DNA from: Giesbergeria sp.
GTDB lineage: Bacteria; Pseudomonadota; Gammaproteobacteria; Burkholderiales; Burkholderiaceae_C
Length of the DNA stretch: 64,000 nt
NCBI GenBank assembly: GCA_023150295.1
Contig: JAKLLE010000003.1
Span: 26,836 to 90,835 of the forward strand
Reading direction: 5' to 3'
Shown here: in pieces, positions 28,249 to 36,720 of the stretch
Numbering within the stretch: the stretch's first letter is position 1
How the letters are laid out: each line of letters starts with the position of its first letter
Made by a program: the position numbers and the translations under genes
The notes under the pieces: generated by a model
Database searches by the model: none
Told to the model about the DNA's origin: nothing
Seen by the model: only the letters and a program-made list of their open reading frames with translations

Positions 28249-29454
28249 AAAACCCTCCCAAAAATCGCGCTGGGTACGCTGGCGGCCCTGGTGGTTGCCG
28301 GCACGGCCGGCTGGTTCAGCCTGGACAAGGAAACCCGCGGCCTTCTCAAGACCGTGCCCACCAACCGCGACCTTCTGTTCTGGAGCGTGCCGCAGCGCGA
28401 CGCCGCCTTCCGCGCCCTCGACCGCATTCCGCTGCTGGCCAAGTGGCGTGTGGTGCAGCCCAGCAGCACGCCGCGCGCCCTGCCCCCTGGGCCGCCGCTG
28501 GCCTTGCCGCTGGATCTGGACGCCTACATGGCGGGCCAGCGCAGCAGCGCCATCCTCATCGTGCAGGGCGGCAAACTGCGCGTGGAGCGCTACGGCCTCG
28601 ATTACGGCCCGGACGGCCGCTGGACGAGCTTTTCCGTGGCCAAGTCCTTCACCTCCACCCTGGTGGGCGCCGCGCTCAAAGACGGCCACATCAAGAGCAT
28701 GGACGACAAGGTCAGCGACTACATCACCAGCATGAAGGGCTCGGCCTACGACGATGTGAGCATCCGCCAGCTGCTCACCATGACCTCGGGCGTGCGCTGG
28801 AACGAGAACTACAGCGACCCCAACTCTGATGTCGCCAAATTCAACAACCACCAGCCCGAAGCCGGTGTGCCCGCCATCGTGAGCTACCTGCGCCAGTTGC
28901 CGCGCCAGGCCCCGGCGGGCGAGCGCTGGCTCTACAGCACGGGCGAGACCAATCTGGTGGGCATCCTCGTGAGCGAGGCCACGAAGAAGCCGCTGGCGCA
29001 GTACCTGGAAGAAAAGATCTGGAAGCCTGCAGGCATGGAGCAGCAGGCCACCTGGATTCTGAGCAAGACGGGCCAGGAGATCAGCGGCTGCTGCATCCAG
29101 GCGGCGGCGCACGACTACGCGCGCATGGGCCAGTTCATCCTGGAGGGCGCCAAGGTGCAGGGCCAGGGCATCCTGCCCGAAGGCTGGCTGCAGGACGCCA
29201 CCACCAAGCGCGCCGACATCGGCAAACCCGGACGTGGCTACGGCTACCAGTGGTGGACCTACGACGACGGCAGTTTTGCCGCACGCGGCATCTTCGGCCA
29301 GGGCATCTTCATCGACCCGAAACGCCAGCTGGTGATTGCCTCCAACGCCAACTGGGCCGGGGGCGCCAGCGCACCCAAGGAGAGCGAGGCGCGCGAAGCC
29401 TTCTACAAGGCCGTGCAGCAGGCCGTGGACGCCGAGGCGGCCGCCAAGCGCTGA
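28246..29454 (+). CDS. Serine hydrolase of the beta-lactamase/class C family
   Basis: A 402-residue protein with an N-terminal signal anchor (about 5-24). The nucleophile motif Ser-x-x-Lys is SVAK at about 130-133 (WTSFSVAKSFTS), and the second motif corresponds to YSTGETN near residue 225. LLTMTSGVRWNENY is typical of the AmpC/EstB/6-aminohexanoate-dimer hydrolase group. The substrate is unknown. The group includes esterases, amidases and peptidases, and the AmpC Tyr-x-Asn is altered to YST here, so a true beta-lactamase is unlikely. The start is TTG with a good ribosome-binding site. Confidence 0.85.
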   Translation: MKTLPKIALGTLAALVVAGTAGWFSLDKETRGLLKTVPTNRDLLFWSVPQRDAAFRALDRIPLLAKWRVVQPSSTPRALPPGPPLALPLDLDAYMAGQRSSAILIVQGGKLRVERYGLDYGPDGRWTSFSVAKSFTSTLVGAALKDGHIKSMDDKVSDYITSMKGSAYDDVSIRQLLTMTSGVRWNENYSDPNSDVAKFNNHQPEAGVPAIVSYLRQLPRQAPAGERWLYSTGETNLVGILVSEATKKPLAQYLEEKIWKPAGMEQQATWILSKTGQEISGCCIQAAAHDYARMGQFILEGAKVQGQGILPEGWLQDATTKRADIGKPGRGYGYQWWTYDDGSFAARGIFGQGIFIDPKRQLVIASNANWAGGASAPKESEAREAFYKAVQQAVDAEAAAKR

Positions 29455-29461
29455 TGGAGCG

Positions 29462-32227
29462 TTACTCCAACAAGTACCTCAGCACATAAGGCAGGATGCC
29501 GCCCGCGCGGTAGTAATCCACCTCGATGGGCGTGTCGATGCGCAGCAACAGCGTGGTCTCCAGGCGCGTACCGTCACTGCGGTGCACCACGAGCCGCGCC
29601 GCGCTGCGCGGGGTGAGCGCGGGGTCGGGCAGGATGTCGATGCGCTCCTGCCCCGTCAGGCCCAGCGCTTCCCAGGATTCGCCCGCCTTGAACTGCAGCG
29701 GCAGCACGCCCATGCCCACCAGGTTGCTGCGGTGGATGCGCTCGAAGCTGCGCGCCACCACCGCGCGGATACCCAGCAACTGCGTGCCCTTGGCAGCCCA
29801 GTCGCGACTCGACCCGGTGCCGTACTCTTCGCCCGCAAACACCACCGTGGGCACGCCTTCGGCCTGGTAGCGCTGGGCGGCGTCGAAGATGGACAGCTTG
29901 TCGCCCGAGGGCTGGTGCAGCGTCCAACCGCCCTCCTCGCGCGAGCCATCGGCCTGCGGCGCCAGCATGAGGTTCTTGATGCGCACATTGGCAAAGGTGC
30001 CGCGCACCATGACTTCGTGGTTGCCCCGGCGCGCGCCGTAGCTGTTGAAGTCGGCCTTTTGCACGCCATGCTGCAGCAACCACTGGCCTGCGGGGGAGCT
30101 TTCCTTGATGGAGCCTGCGGGCGAGATGTGGTCGGTGGTGATGGAATCGCCAAACAAGGCCATGGTCCGTGCACCCTGCACAGCCACAGGATTTGAATGA
30201 TTTTGGCCTTTAGCGCCCGCCGGATATGCGCCATCAGCTATTGATTTGATAGCAAAATCAGCAAAGAAAGGGGGCTCTGCAATGTAGGTGCTCTGCGGCC
30301 AGGTGTAGGCCGTGCCGCCCACGCCCTTGATTTTTTGCCACAGCTTGCCGGGATCGGTGGCCACCTTGGCGTAGTTCTCGCGGAAGGCCTTGCCCTTCAT
30401 GGCGAACTTCAGGAGCTGGTGGATTTCCTCGCTGGTAGGCCAGATGTCGCCCAGATACACGTCGCGCCCACCCTTGCCCTGGCCCACGGGTTCGGTCATC
30501 AGGTCCTTGAGCACGGTGCCCGCAATCGCATAGGCCACCACCAGCGGCGGGCTGGCCAGGAAGTTGGCCTTGAGGTTGGGGTGGATGCGCGCCTCGAAGT
30601 TGCGGTTGCCCGAGAGCACCGCCGCGCACACCAGGTCGTTCTGCGTGATGGCCGCGTTGAGTTCGGGCGTCAGGTCGCCTGCGTTGCCGATGCAGGTGGT
30701 GCAGCCATAGCCCGCCAGCGCAAAGCCCAGCTTTTCCAGGTACGGCAGCAGGCCGGTTTCGCGGAGGTATTCGGTCACGATGCGCGAGCCGGGCGCGAGC
30801 GAGGTCTTGATGTGCGGCGCGACCCGCAACCCTGCCTGCACGGCTTTTTTGGCCAGCAGGCCTGCGGCCAGCAGCACGCTGGGGTTGCTGGTGTTGGTGC
30901 AGCTGGTGATGGCGGCAATCAGCACGTCGCCGTTGCCCACTGTCAACTCGGTGGAACGCAAGGGGTAGCGCGTGTGCAACACCTGCGCCGGGCGGTTGAA
31001 GCCGTTCTGCGCATTGGGCTTGCTGAACAGGTCAGCAAACTGGTGGCTGACCTGGCCCAGCTCGATGCGGTCCTGCGGGCGCTTGGGGCCCGCCAGGCTG
31101 GGGGTGACTTGCCCCAAGTCCAGCCGCACCACCTGCGAATAGTCCACCTCGCCCGCCAGCGGCACACCGAACAGGCCTTGGGTCTTGAAATAGGCCTCGA
31201 AGGCTTCGATCTCGGCCTTGGTGCGGCCCGTACCTTTGAAGTACTCGATGGTCTTTTCATCGACCGGGAAGAAACCCATGGTGGCGCCATATTCGGGCGC
31301 CATGTTGCCGATGGTGGCACGGTCGGGCAGCGCCAAGGTGCGTGTGCCCTCACCAAAAAATTCCACGAACTTGCCCACCACCTTGTGCTGGCGCAGGATT
31401 TCGGTCACCGTGAGTACCAGGTCGGTGGCCGTGACGCCCTCGCGCAGTTGGCCCGTCAGTTCAAAACCCACCACGTCGGGCGTGAGGAAGTAGACCGGCT
31501 GGCCCAACATGGCGGCCTCGGCCTCGATGCCGCCCACGCCCCAACCCACCACGCCAATGCCGTTGATCATGGTGGTGTGGCTGTCGGTGCCCACCAGGGT
31601 GTCGGGGTAGTAGATGCCGTCCTTGGTCTTGTGCACACCGCGCGCCAGGTATTCAAGGTTGACCTGGTGCACGATGCCAAAGCCCGGTGGCACCACGCCA
31701 AAGGTCTTAAAGGCCTGCATGCCCCATTTCATGAATTCGTAGCGCTCGCGGTTGCGCTGGAATTCGAGCTTCATGTTCAGGTCCAGCGCCTTCTTGCTGC
31801 CGTAGTGGTCCACCATGATGGAGTGGTCCACCACCAGATCCACGGGCACCAGGGGCTCGATCTTCTTCGGGTTCTTGCCCAGGCGCTGGGCGGCACTGCG
31901 CATGGCGGCCAGGTCGGCCAGCAGGGGCACGCCGGTAAAGTCCTGCAGCACCACGCGCGAAACGACGAAGGGGATCTCGTCCTGCCGCTGCGCCTGGGGC
32001 TGCCACTGGGCCAGTTGCTCGATGTGCGCCGGTGTGACCTTTTTGCCGTCGCAATGGCGCAGCACGGCCTCCAGCACGATGCGCAGCGACACCGGCAGGC
32101 GCCGTATGTTGGGATATTGCCTGGCCAATGCAGGCAGGGAATACAACTGCCCTTTTTTCCCCGATGCGGTGGTGAATGCCCGCAGGGTATGGGCCATGGG
32201 GTGTGCAGTTGCCTTGCGTGTGGCCAT
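29462..32227 (-). CDS. acnA: Aconitate hydratase A
   Basis: AcnA interconverts citrate and isocitrate in the TCA cycle. It has 921 residues. Iron-sulfur cysteines lie in [11 protein letters not shown] and [11 protein letters not shown]. The swivel domain includes [14 protein letters not shown] and [16 protein letters not shown]. Residues about 659-676 (starting [12 protein letters not shown]), in the linker before the swivel domain, are encoded in frame by a dispersed repeat copy and look like an insertion compared with typical AcnA. The start at 32227 has GGAGG eight bases upstream; an internal ATG ten codons later is possible. It is downstream of hns but separated by a terminator. Confidence 0.95.
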   Translation of the reverse strand: MATRKATAHPMAHTLRAFTTASGKKGQLYSLPALARQYPNIRRLPVSLRIVLEAVLRHCDGKKVTPAHIEQLAQWQPQAQRQDEIPFVVSRVVLQDFTGVPLLADLAAMRSAAQRLGKNPKKIEPLVPVDLVVDHSIMVDHYGSKKALDLNMKLEFQRNRERYEFMKWGMQAFKTFGVVPPGFGIVHQVNLEYLARGVHKTKDGIYYPDTLVGTDSHTTMINGIGVVGWGVGGIEAEAAMLGQPVYFLTPDVVGFELTGQLREGVTATDLVLTVTEILRQHKVVGKFVEFFGEGTRTLALPDRATIGNMAPEYGATMGFFPVDEKTIEYFKGTGRTKAEIEAFEAYFKTQGLFGVPLAGEVDYSQVVRLDLGQVTPSLAGPKRPQDRIELGQVSHQFADLFSKPNAQNGFNRPAQVLHTRYPLRSTELTVGNGDVLIAAITSCTNTSNPSVLLAAGLLAKKAVQAGLRVAPHIKTSLAPGSRIVTEYLRETGLLPYLEKLGFALAGYGCTTCIGNAGDLTPELNAAITQNDLVCAAVLSGNRNFEARIHPNLKANFLASPPLVVAYAIAGTVLKDLMTEPVGQGKGGRDVYLGDIWPTSEEIHQLLKFAMKGKAFRENYAKVATDPGKLWQKIKGVGGTAYTWPQSTYIAEPPFFADFAIKSIADGAYPAGAKGQNHSNPVAVQGARTMALFGDSITTDHISPAGSIKESSPAGQWLLQHGVQKADFNSYGARRGNHEVMVRGTFANVRIKNLMLAPQADGSREEGGWTLHQPSGDKLSIFDAAQRYQAEGVPTVVFAGEEYGTGSSRDWAAKGTQLLGIRAVVARSFERIHRSNLVGMGVLPLQFKAGESWEALGLTGQERIDILPDPALTPRSAARLVVHRSDGTRLETTLLLRIDTPIEVDYYRAGGILPYVLRYLLE
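30200..30254 (-). repeat. Dispersed palindromic repeat, copy 8, inside acnA
   Basis: On the minus strand it reads TGCTATCAAATCAATAGCTG, then GGCGCATATCCGGCGGGCGC, then TAAAGGCCAAAAT. It encodes aconitase residues of about 659-676 in frame and in gene orientation. Confidence 0.85.
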
Positions 32228-32389
32228 TTGGTGTGCCTCCAGTCGTGGGTATGGCCTGCTATTGGGTCACGAATGGCCAAAACTTGCAATGGCCCGCCTG
32301 AAAGCGGGGGTTCTGGCGCCAGATCAAAGGCCACCGGGGCCGGAATATCACCTTCCCAAAAGACCTGTGGGCATTTTCAGCCGCCCAAC

Positions 32390-32414
32390 AAAAAGCCCGC
32401 CAAAGCGGGCTTTT
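32390..32414 (-). terminator. Intrinsic terminator downstream of hns
   Basis: AAAAGCCCGC (32391-32400) pairs perfectly with GCGGGCTTTT (32405-32414) around CAAA. On the minus strand the stem is followed by TTTTTG. It ends the hns transcript before acnA. Confidence 0.88.
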
Positions 32415-32438
32415 GGGGGATGGAACTGCAAATACCGC

Positions 32439-32726
32439 TCAAATGGCGTATTGGGAGCGGTCCTGGCCTTGAATCCACTTGGGCGGCTTGCCGCGGCCCG
32501 TCCAGGTTTGGCCCGTGGCGGGATCGCGGTATTTGGGGGCCACCTTGGTGCCTGCCACGGCGCTGCGGCCGCGTGCGGGGGGAAACACATCCTGCGGGGT
32601 CAACTCAAATTCGGCCACCAGTGCGTGAATTTTGGCAATGGCGCCAGAAATGGCGTCCTGGCGGGCGGCCTTGATGCGCTGCTCCAGCGCTTCGCGCTCT
32701 TGAATGAGTTTCTTGTAATCTTCCAT
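32439..32726 (-). CDS. H-NS family nucleoid protein
   Basis: A 95-residue H-NS-like protein. The N-terminal half is a coiled-coil oligomerisation region (KKLIQEREALEQRIKAARQD). The C-terminal domain YRDPATGQTWTGRGKPPKW carries the GRGKPP loop that binds the minor groove of AT-rich DNA. Such proteins silence horizontally acquired genes. It is monocistronic: a consensus TATAAT lies upstream and an intrinsic terminator downstream. It is shorter than E. coli H-NS, as is common for the several H-NS paralogues of Burkholderiales (BpH3-type). Confidence 0.92.
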   Translation of the reverse strand: MEDYKKLIQEREALEQRIKAARQDAISGAIAKIHALVAEFELTPQDVFPPARGRSAVAGTKVAPKYRDPATGQTWTGRGKPPKWIQGQDRSQYAI

Positions 32727-32759
32727 GGCGGTGTGGATGTTGAAGTGGACGACGGGCGA

Positions 32760-32765
32760 ATTATA
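32760..32765 (-). promoter_or_regulatory. Consensus -10 box upstream of hns
   Basis: On the minus strand TATAAT (32765-32760) lies in AT-rich sequence 34 bp before the hns ATG. A matching -35 is weak (TTGGTA at 19 nt). The AT-rich surroundings could allow autoregulation by H-NS. Confidence 0.5.
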
Positions 32766-32873
32766 TCCACAGATTAATATTCTTTACCAAACGCGCTGGC
32801 CTTGAGCGATCGGCCACCCCGACTTTCGCTGGGATTATTCCGATTATGGGGACCGATAAACCCTGTAGCCCGT

Positions 32874-34163
32874 TCAGTTTTCGCGGGTGGCCAGCACCTT
32901 GTCGATGCGTTTGCCGTCCAGATCGACCACTTCGAATATCCACCCCACACTGGCAATACGCTCGCCCACGCTGGGCAGGTGGCCCGATTCAGCCAGCAAC
33001 AAACCCGCCAGGGTGTTGTAGCGCCCCTTTTCCTCTTCCGGCAATTCGCGGATGTCCAGGCGCACCTTCAGCTCCGACACGGGCACCAGCCCATCCAGCA
33101 GCCAGCTTCCGTCGTCACGCTGCACCGCCCAGGCGTCCAGCGGCGTGCCGGGCTGCAACTCGCCGGTAATGGCTTCGAGCAGGTCGCGCGGGGTCATCAG
33201 GCCCTGCACCACGCCGTACTCATCGACCACGAACACCATGCGCCCCGCGCGCTCACGGAATTGCTCCAACAGCTCCATGCCGCTGAGGGTTTCGGGCAAA
33301 AAAGCGGCCGCCTGGGCATGGGCACCGACGGGCAGCGGCTCCTGCGGCCCCAGCTCCAGCAGGCGCGCCACGCTGATGACGCCCACCACCTCGTCCAGCG
33401 ACCCCCGGCACACCGGGTACCAGGAATGCGCGCCGGTGCTGCTGCCCGCGCTGGCCTGCTGCAGCGCCTGCGCCACCGAGCACGCGGCGTCCAGCCAGTG
33501 CACGTCGCTGCGCGGCACCATCAGGGACGTCAAGGGCCGGTCGTCCAGGCGAAAGACGTTCTGCACCATCTGGTGCTCGTGCTGCTCGATCACCCCGGCC
33601 TCGCGGCCTTCTTCCAGGCTGGCGGCGATTTCTTCCTCGGTCACGGCCCGCGCGGCCTCGTTGTCCACACGCAGCACCGCCAGCACCCCCTGGGTGGACA
33701 GCGACAGCAGCCGCACAAAGGGCTTGGCCACACGCGCCACCCAGACCATGGGACGGGACGCAAAGCGCGAAACGGCTTCCGGATACAACTGCCCTATGCG
33801 CTTGGGCACCAGCTCGCCGAACACAATGGTGATGAAGGTGATCACCGTGACCACCAACGCCGTGGCCGTAATGCTGGCAGGCCGCTCGGGCATGCCCAGG
33901 CTGTGCAGCCACACGGTCAGGTCGTCGCTGAACGCGGCTTCGCCAATGATGCCGTTGAGCATGCCGATGGAGGTGATGCCCACCTGCACCGAGGACAGGA
34001 ACTGGGTGGGATTCTCCAGCAGCTTGAGCGCCGCCTGAGCGCCCTTGTCCCCCCCCTGGGCCATGGCAGAGAGCCGGGCCTTGCGGCTGGAGGCCAGTGC
34101 CAGCTCCGACATGGCGAACACCCCGTTGAGCAAGGTCAGCAGCGCAATCAGCAGAAAATCCAT
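32874..34163 (-). CDS. Hemolysin-family CNNM/CBS-domain membrane protein
   Basis: A 429-residue protein of the CorC/TlyC group. The N-terminal CNNM (DUF21) domain has about four helices, including NGVFAMSELALASSRKARL and VFGELVPKRIGQLYPE. Two CBS domains follow (about 215-335), including LMVPRSDVHWLD and VVDEYGVVQGLMTPRDLLEA. A CorC_HlyC transporter-associated domain lies at about 345-425. Relatives are linked to magnesium or cobalt efflux; the hemolysin label is historical. It is divergent from apaH, 24 bp away. Confidence 0.9.
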   Translation of the reverse strand: MDFLLIALLTLLNGVFAMSELALASSRKARLSAMAQGGDKGAQAALKLLENPTQFLSSVQVGITSIGMLNGIIGEAAFSDDLTVWLHSLGMPERPASITATALVVTVITFITIVFGELVPKRIGQLYPEAVSRFASRPMVWVARVAKPFVRLLSLSTQGVLAVLRVDNEAARAVTEEEIAASLEEGREAGVIEQHEHQMVQNVFRLDDRPLTSLMVPRSDVHWLDAACSVAQALQQASAGSSTGAHSWYPVCRGSLDEVVGVISVARLLELGPQEPLPVGAHAQAAAFLPETLSGMELLEQFRERAGRMVFVVDEYGVVQGLMTPRDLLEAITGELQPGTPLDAWAVQRDDGSWLLDGLVPVSELKVRLDIRELPEEEKGRYNTLAGLLLAESGHLPSVGERIASVGWIFEVVDLDGKRIDKVLATREN

Positions 34164-34187
34164 ACTTCAGACGTTACAAAAAACACC

Positions 34188-35030
34188 ATGGCACTTTACT
34201 GTATTGGCGATGTGCAGGGCTGCGATGCCTCGCTGCAGCACCTGTTGGACAACATCGGCTTCTCGCCCAGCCGCGACACGGTGTACCTGCTGGGCGACCT
34301 GGTGAACCGAGGCCCCGACTCTGCCGCCGTGCTGCGCCGCTGCATGCAGCACGAAGGTGCGCTGCGCTGCCTGCTGGGCAACCACGACCTGCACCTGCTG
34401 GCCGTGGCGCACGGCGTGCGCAAGCCCTCGCGGCGCGACACGCTGGACGGCATCCTGCACGCCAGTGACCGCGACACCCTGCTGCACTGGCTGCGCCAAC
34501 AGCCCCTGGCCTGCGAACACCGGCATGCGGACGAACGCCTGCTGATGCTGCACGCAGGCGCCCTGCCCGCCTGGAGCCCCGAGGACGTGCTGCGCCTGGC
34601 AGGCGAAGTGCAGGCCGTGCTGCGCAGCGAGGACTTGCCCGGCTTCTTGCACCAGATGTACGGCAACCAGCCCGACCGCTGGGACGAGCGCCTGGACGGC
34701 GCGGATCGCCTGCGTGTGGTGGTCAATGCGCTGACCCGGCTGCGCTTTTGCTCGCCCCAGGGCGTGATGGACTTTGAAAGCACCGAAGCCGCCAGCCAGG
34801 CGCCGCAAGGCCTGCTGCCCTGGTTCGACGTGCCGGGCCGCCGCACTGCGGGCGCCTTGCTCGCCGTGGGGCACTGGTCCACGCTGGGCTTGCTCCAGCG
34901 GCCAGACCTGTTGGCGCTGGACACCGGTTGCGTGTGGGGCGGACAGCTCAGCGCCGTGCGCTTTGGCGCCACCCTGGCGCAGCGGGAGGTGCTGCAGGTG
35001 GCGTGCCCGCAAGCGCAACAGCCCGGCTGA
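34188..35030 (+). CDS. apaH: Bis(5'-nucleosyl)-tetraphosphatase (symmetrical) ApaH
   Basis: ApaH hydrolyses Ap4A to two ADP and decaps Np4-capped RNA. It has 280 residues. The metallophosphatase motifs are visible: YCIGDVQGCDASL at the N-terminus, YLLGDLVNRGPDS, LLGNHDLHLLAVAHG and LMLHAGALPAW. The final GHWSTLGL and LDTGCVWGGQLSAV blocks are ApaH-specific. The chosen ATG is the first with the conserved MALYCIGD start. A repeat copy follows the stop and may terminate the transcript. Confidence 0.96.
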   Translation: MALYCIGDVQGCDASLQHLLDNIGFSPSRDTVYLLGDLVNRGPDSAAVLRRCMQHEGALRCLLGNHDLHLLAVAHGVRKPSRRDTLDGILHASDRDTLLHWLRQQPLACEHRHADERLLMLHAGALPAWSPEDVLRLAGEVQAVLRSEDLPGFLHQMYGNQPDRWDERLDGADRLRVVVNALTRLRFCSPQGVMDFESTEAASQAPQGLLPWFDVPGRRTAGALLAVGHWSTLGLLQRPDLLALDTGCVWGGQLSAVRFGATLAQREVLQVACPQAQQPG

Positions 35031-35033
35031 TTT

Positions 35034-35090
35034 TGCTATAATTTTTATAGCTGCCAGCGCTTGTTGGCATTGCCTTGATGGCTTATTTTA
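35034..35090 (+). repeat. Dispersed palindromic repeat, copy 9
   Basis: Reads TGCTATAATTTTTATAGCTG, then CCAGCGCTTGTTGGCA. It begins four bases after the apaH stop, in the convergent apaH-rhlE spacer. The second palindrome is degraded. Confidence 0.8.
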
Positions 35091-35136
35091 TACACACCGA
35101 TGGAGCAGACCCCAGTCCACCGCCCTCAGGCTGGGA

Positions 35137-36579
35137 TCAAGCCACAGGATCCTGTGCCTTGAACAGGGCCGCCACCTTGCGCTTGGGCTTGATGTTGGGC
35201 GACACACGCCCTGTGGACGGGCGCTCGGCAGCCTCCCACGAAGGCTTGGGTGCATCGGCCGGGGTTTCGTAGGGCTGGTCGAAGAACGGGTCACGCGGCG
35301 CAGTCGGCGCATGGCGCGAGGGGCTGCGCGGCGCGCGGGCTGGGCGCTCGCTGCGGGCATCGCCCTGGCCTGGCTCGGCACCCTCGGCGTCGCGCCAATG
35401 GCGGCGCCCGTCGTTGATGCGGCCGCGCGGGCGGTCTTCGTCGTACTCCAGCGCCTCGATCTCGATCTTCTTCTTCAGGAGCTTTTCGATGTCGGCCACC
35501 AGGCGTGCATCGCTGCCCGAGACCAGCGTCACCGCCAACCCCGAGGCCCCGGCGCGACCGGTGCGGCCAATGCGGTGCACGTAGTCTTCGGCGTTGAAGG
35601 GCACGTCGAAGTTGAACACTGCGGGCACGTCCTTGATGTCCAGGCCGCGCGCGGCCACGTCGGTGCACACCAGCAGATCGACCGCGCCCTGCTTGAAGGC
35701 GTCCAGCGCCTTGAGGCGCTCGTCCTGGCTCTTGTCGCCGTGCAGCGCGGTGGTCTTGAGGCCTTCGCGCTCCAGGCTGCGGGCCAGGCGTGCGCAGCCC
35801 AGCTTGCTGTTGACGAAGATGAAAGCCTGCTTGATGCCCCGGGACTTGAGCACCTGGTGGATGGCGCGGCGCTTGTCATCGTCGCTGGCGCTGTAGAAAT
35901 GCTGCTCGACGGTGGAAGCCGTTTCGTTGGGCCGCGCCACCTCGATGGTGATGGGATCCTGCAGGTAGCTGCCAGCCAGGCGCTTGATCTCGGGCGAGAA
36001 GGTGGCACTGAACAGCAGCGTGGTGCGCTGCTTGGGCAGGTAGCTCAGGATGCGCTGCAGGTCGGGCAGGAAGCCGATGTCCAGCATGCGGTCGGCCTCG
36101 TCGAGCACCACGTACTCCACCTGGTTGAGTACGGCGTTCTTGGCCTCGATGTGATCCAGCAGGCGGCCCGGCGTGGCCACCAGCACCTCGACGCCTTTTT
36201 TCAGCTCCAGCGTCTGGGGCTTCATGTCCATGCCGCCAAACACCACGGTGCTGCGCAGCTTGGTGTACTTGGCATACAGGGCGACCTGCTGGGCGACCTG
36301 GTCGGCCAGCTCGCGTGTGGGCAGCAGCACCAGGGCGCGCACCGGATGGCGCGCGGGCGAGGTGGAGCTGTTTTCGTGCTTGAGCAGGCGCTGCAGCAGC
36401 GGCAGCGAAAACGCCGCCGTCTTGCCGGTGCCGGTCTGGGCTGCGCCCATCACGTCCTTGCCGGTCAGCACGACGGGAATGGCCTGCGCCTGGATGGGCG
36501 TCATGGACTCGTAGCCCATTTCGGCCACGGCGCGCGCCAGCGGCTCGGCCAGCGATAGATTGGAAAAGGAGCTTGTCAT
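35137..36579 (-). CDS. rhlE: DEAD-box ATP-dependent RNA helicase, RhlE type
   Basis: A 480-residue RNA helicase. The Q motif (YESMTPIQAQAIP), motif I (AQTGTGKT), Ia (PTRELADQ), GG (FGGMDM), Ib (TPGRL), II (VLDEADRMLDIGF), III (SATFS) and VI (HRIGRTGRAG) are all present in order. The C-terminal tail from about residue 385 is basic, proline-rich and disordered, and ends KPKRKVAALFKAQD. RhlE-type helicases help ribosome assembly and RNA turnover in the cold. The chosen ATG gives MTSSFSNLSLAEPLARAVAE. The longer frame to 36657 is not supported. Confidence 0.93.
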   Translation of the reverse strand: MTSSFSNLSLAEPLARAVAEMGYESMTPIQAQAIPVVLTGKDVMGAAQTGTGKTAAFSLPLLQRLLKHENSSTSPARHPVRALVLLPTRELADQVAQQVALYAKYTKLRSTVVFGGMDMKPQTLELKKGVEVLVATPGRLLDHIEAKNAVLNQVEYVVLDEADRMLDIGFLPDLQRILSYLPKQRTTLLFSATFSPEIKRLAGSYLQDPITIEVARPNETASTVEQHFYSASDDDKRRAIHQVLKSRGIKQAFIFVNSKLGCARLARSLEREGLKTTALHGDKSQDERLKALDAFKQGAVDLLVCTDVAARGLDIKDVPAVFNFDVPFNAEDYVHRIGRTGRAGASGLAVTLVSGSDARLVADIEKLLKKKIEIEALEYDEDRPRGRINDGRRHWRDAEGAEPGQGDARSERPARAPRSPSRHAPTAPRDPFFDQPYETPADAPKPSWEAAERPSTGRVSPNIKPKRKVAALFKAQDPVA

Positions 36580-36665
36580 TGAACCCGGTATTGTCGCACT
36601 GCAGGCCGCACCCGGCACAAGGCACCCCTCACGGCGGCTGGGAGACTCTTGCCCCACGCACCGTT

Positions 36666-36720
36666 TGCTATGATTTTTATAGCTTATGGCGCTTCATAAA
36701 CGGGCGTTGCAGGACTATTT
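36666..36720 (+). repeat. Dispersed palindromic repeat, copy 10
   Basis: Reads TGCTATGATTTTTATAGC, then TTATGGCGCTTCATAAACGG, then GCGTTGCAGG. It fills the spacer between rhlE and the SulP gene, and its end touches the SulP stop codon. Confidence 0.78.

Noticed and set aside
28246..29454. Classical AmpC beta-lactamase / antibiotic resistance gene
   Set aside because: The Ser-x-x-Lys motif is present, but the second motif is YST rather than Tyr-x-Asn and the overall pattern fits the broad EstB/aminohexanoate hydrolase group. Resistance cannot be claimed.
30335..32674. A 779-codon open frame antisense to acnA and running past hns
   Set aside because: It spans two real minus-strand genes and a terminator. 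There is no coherent protein signal.
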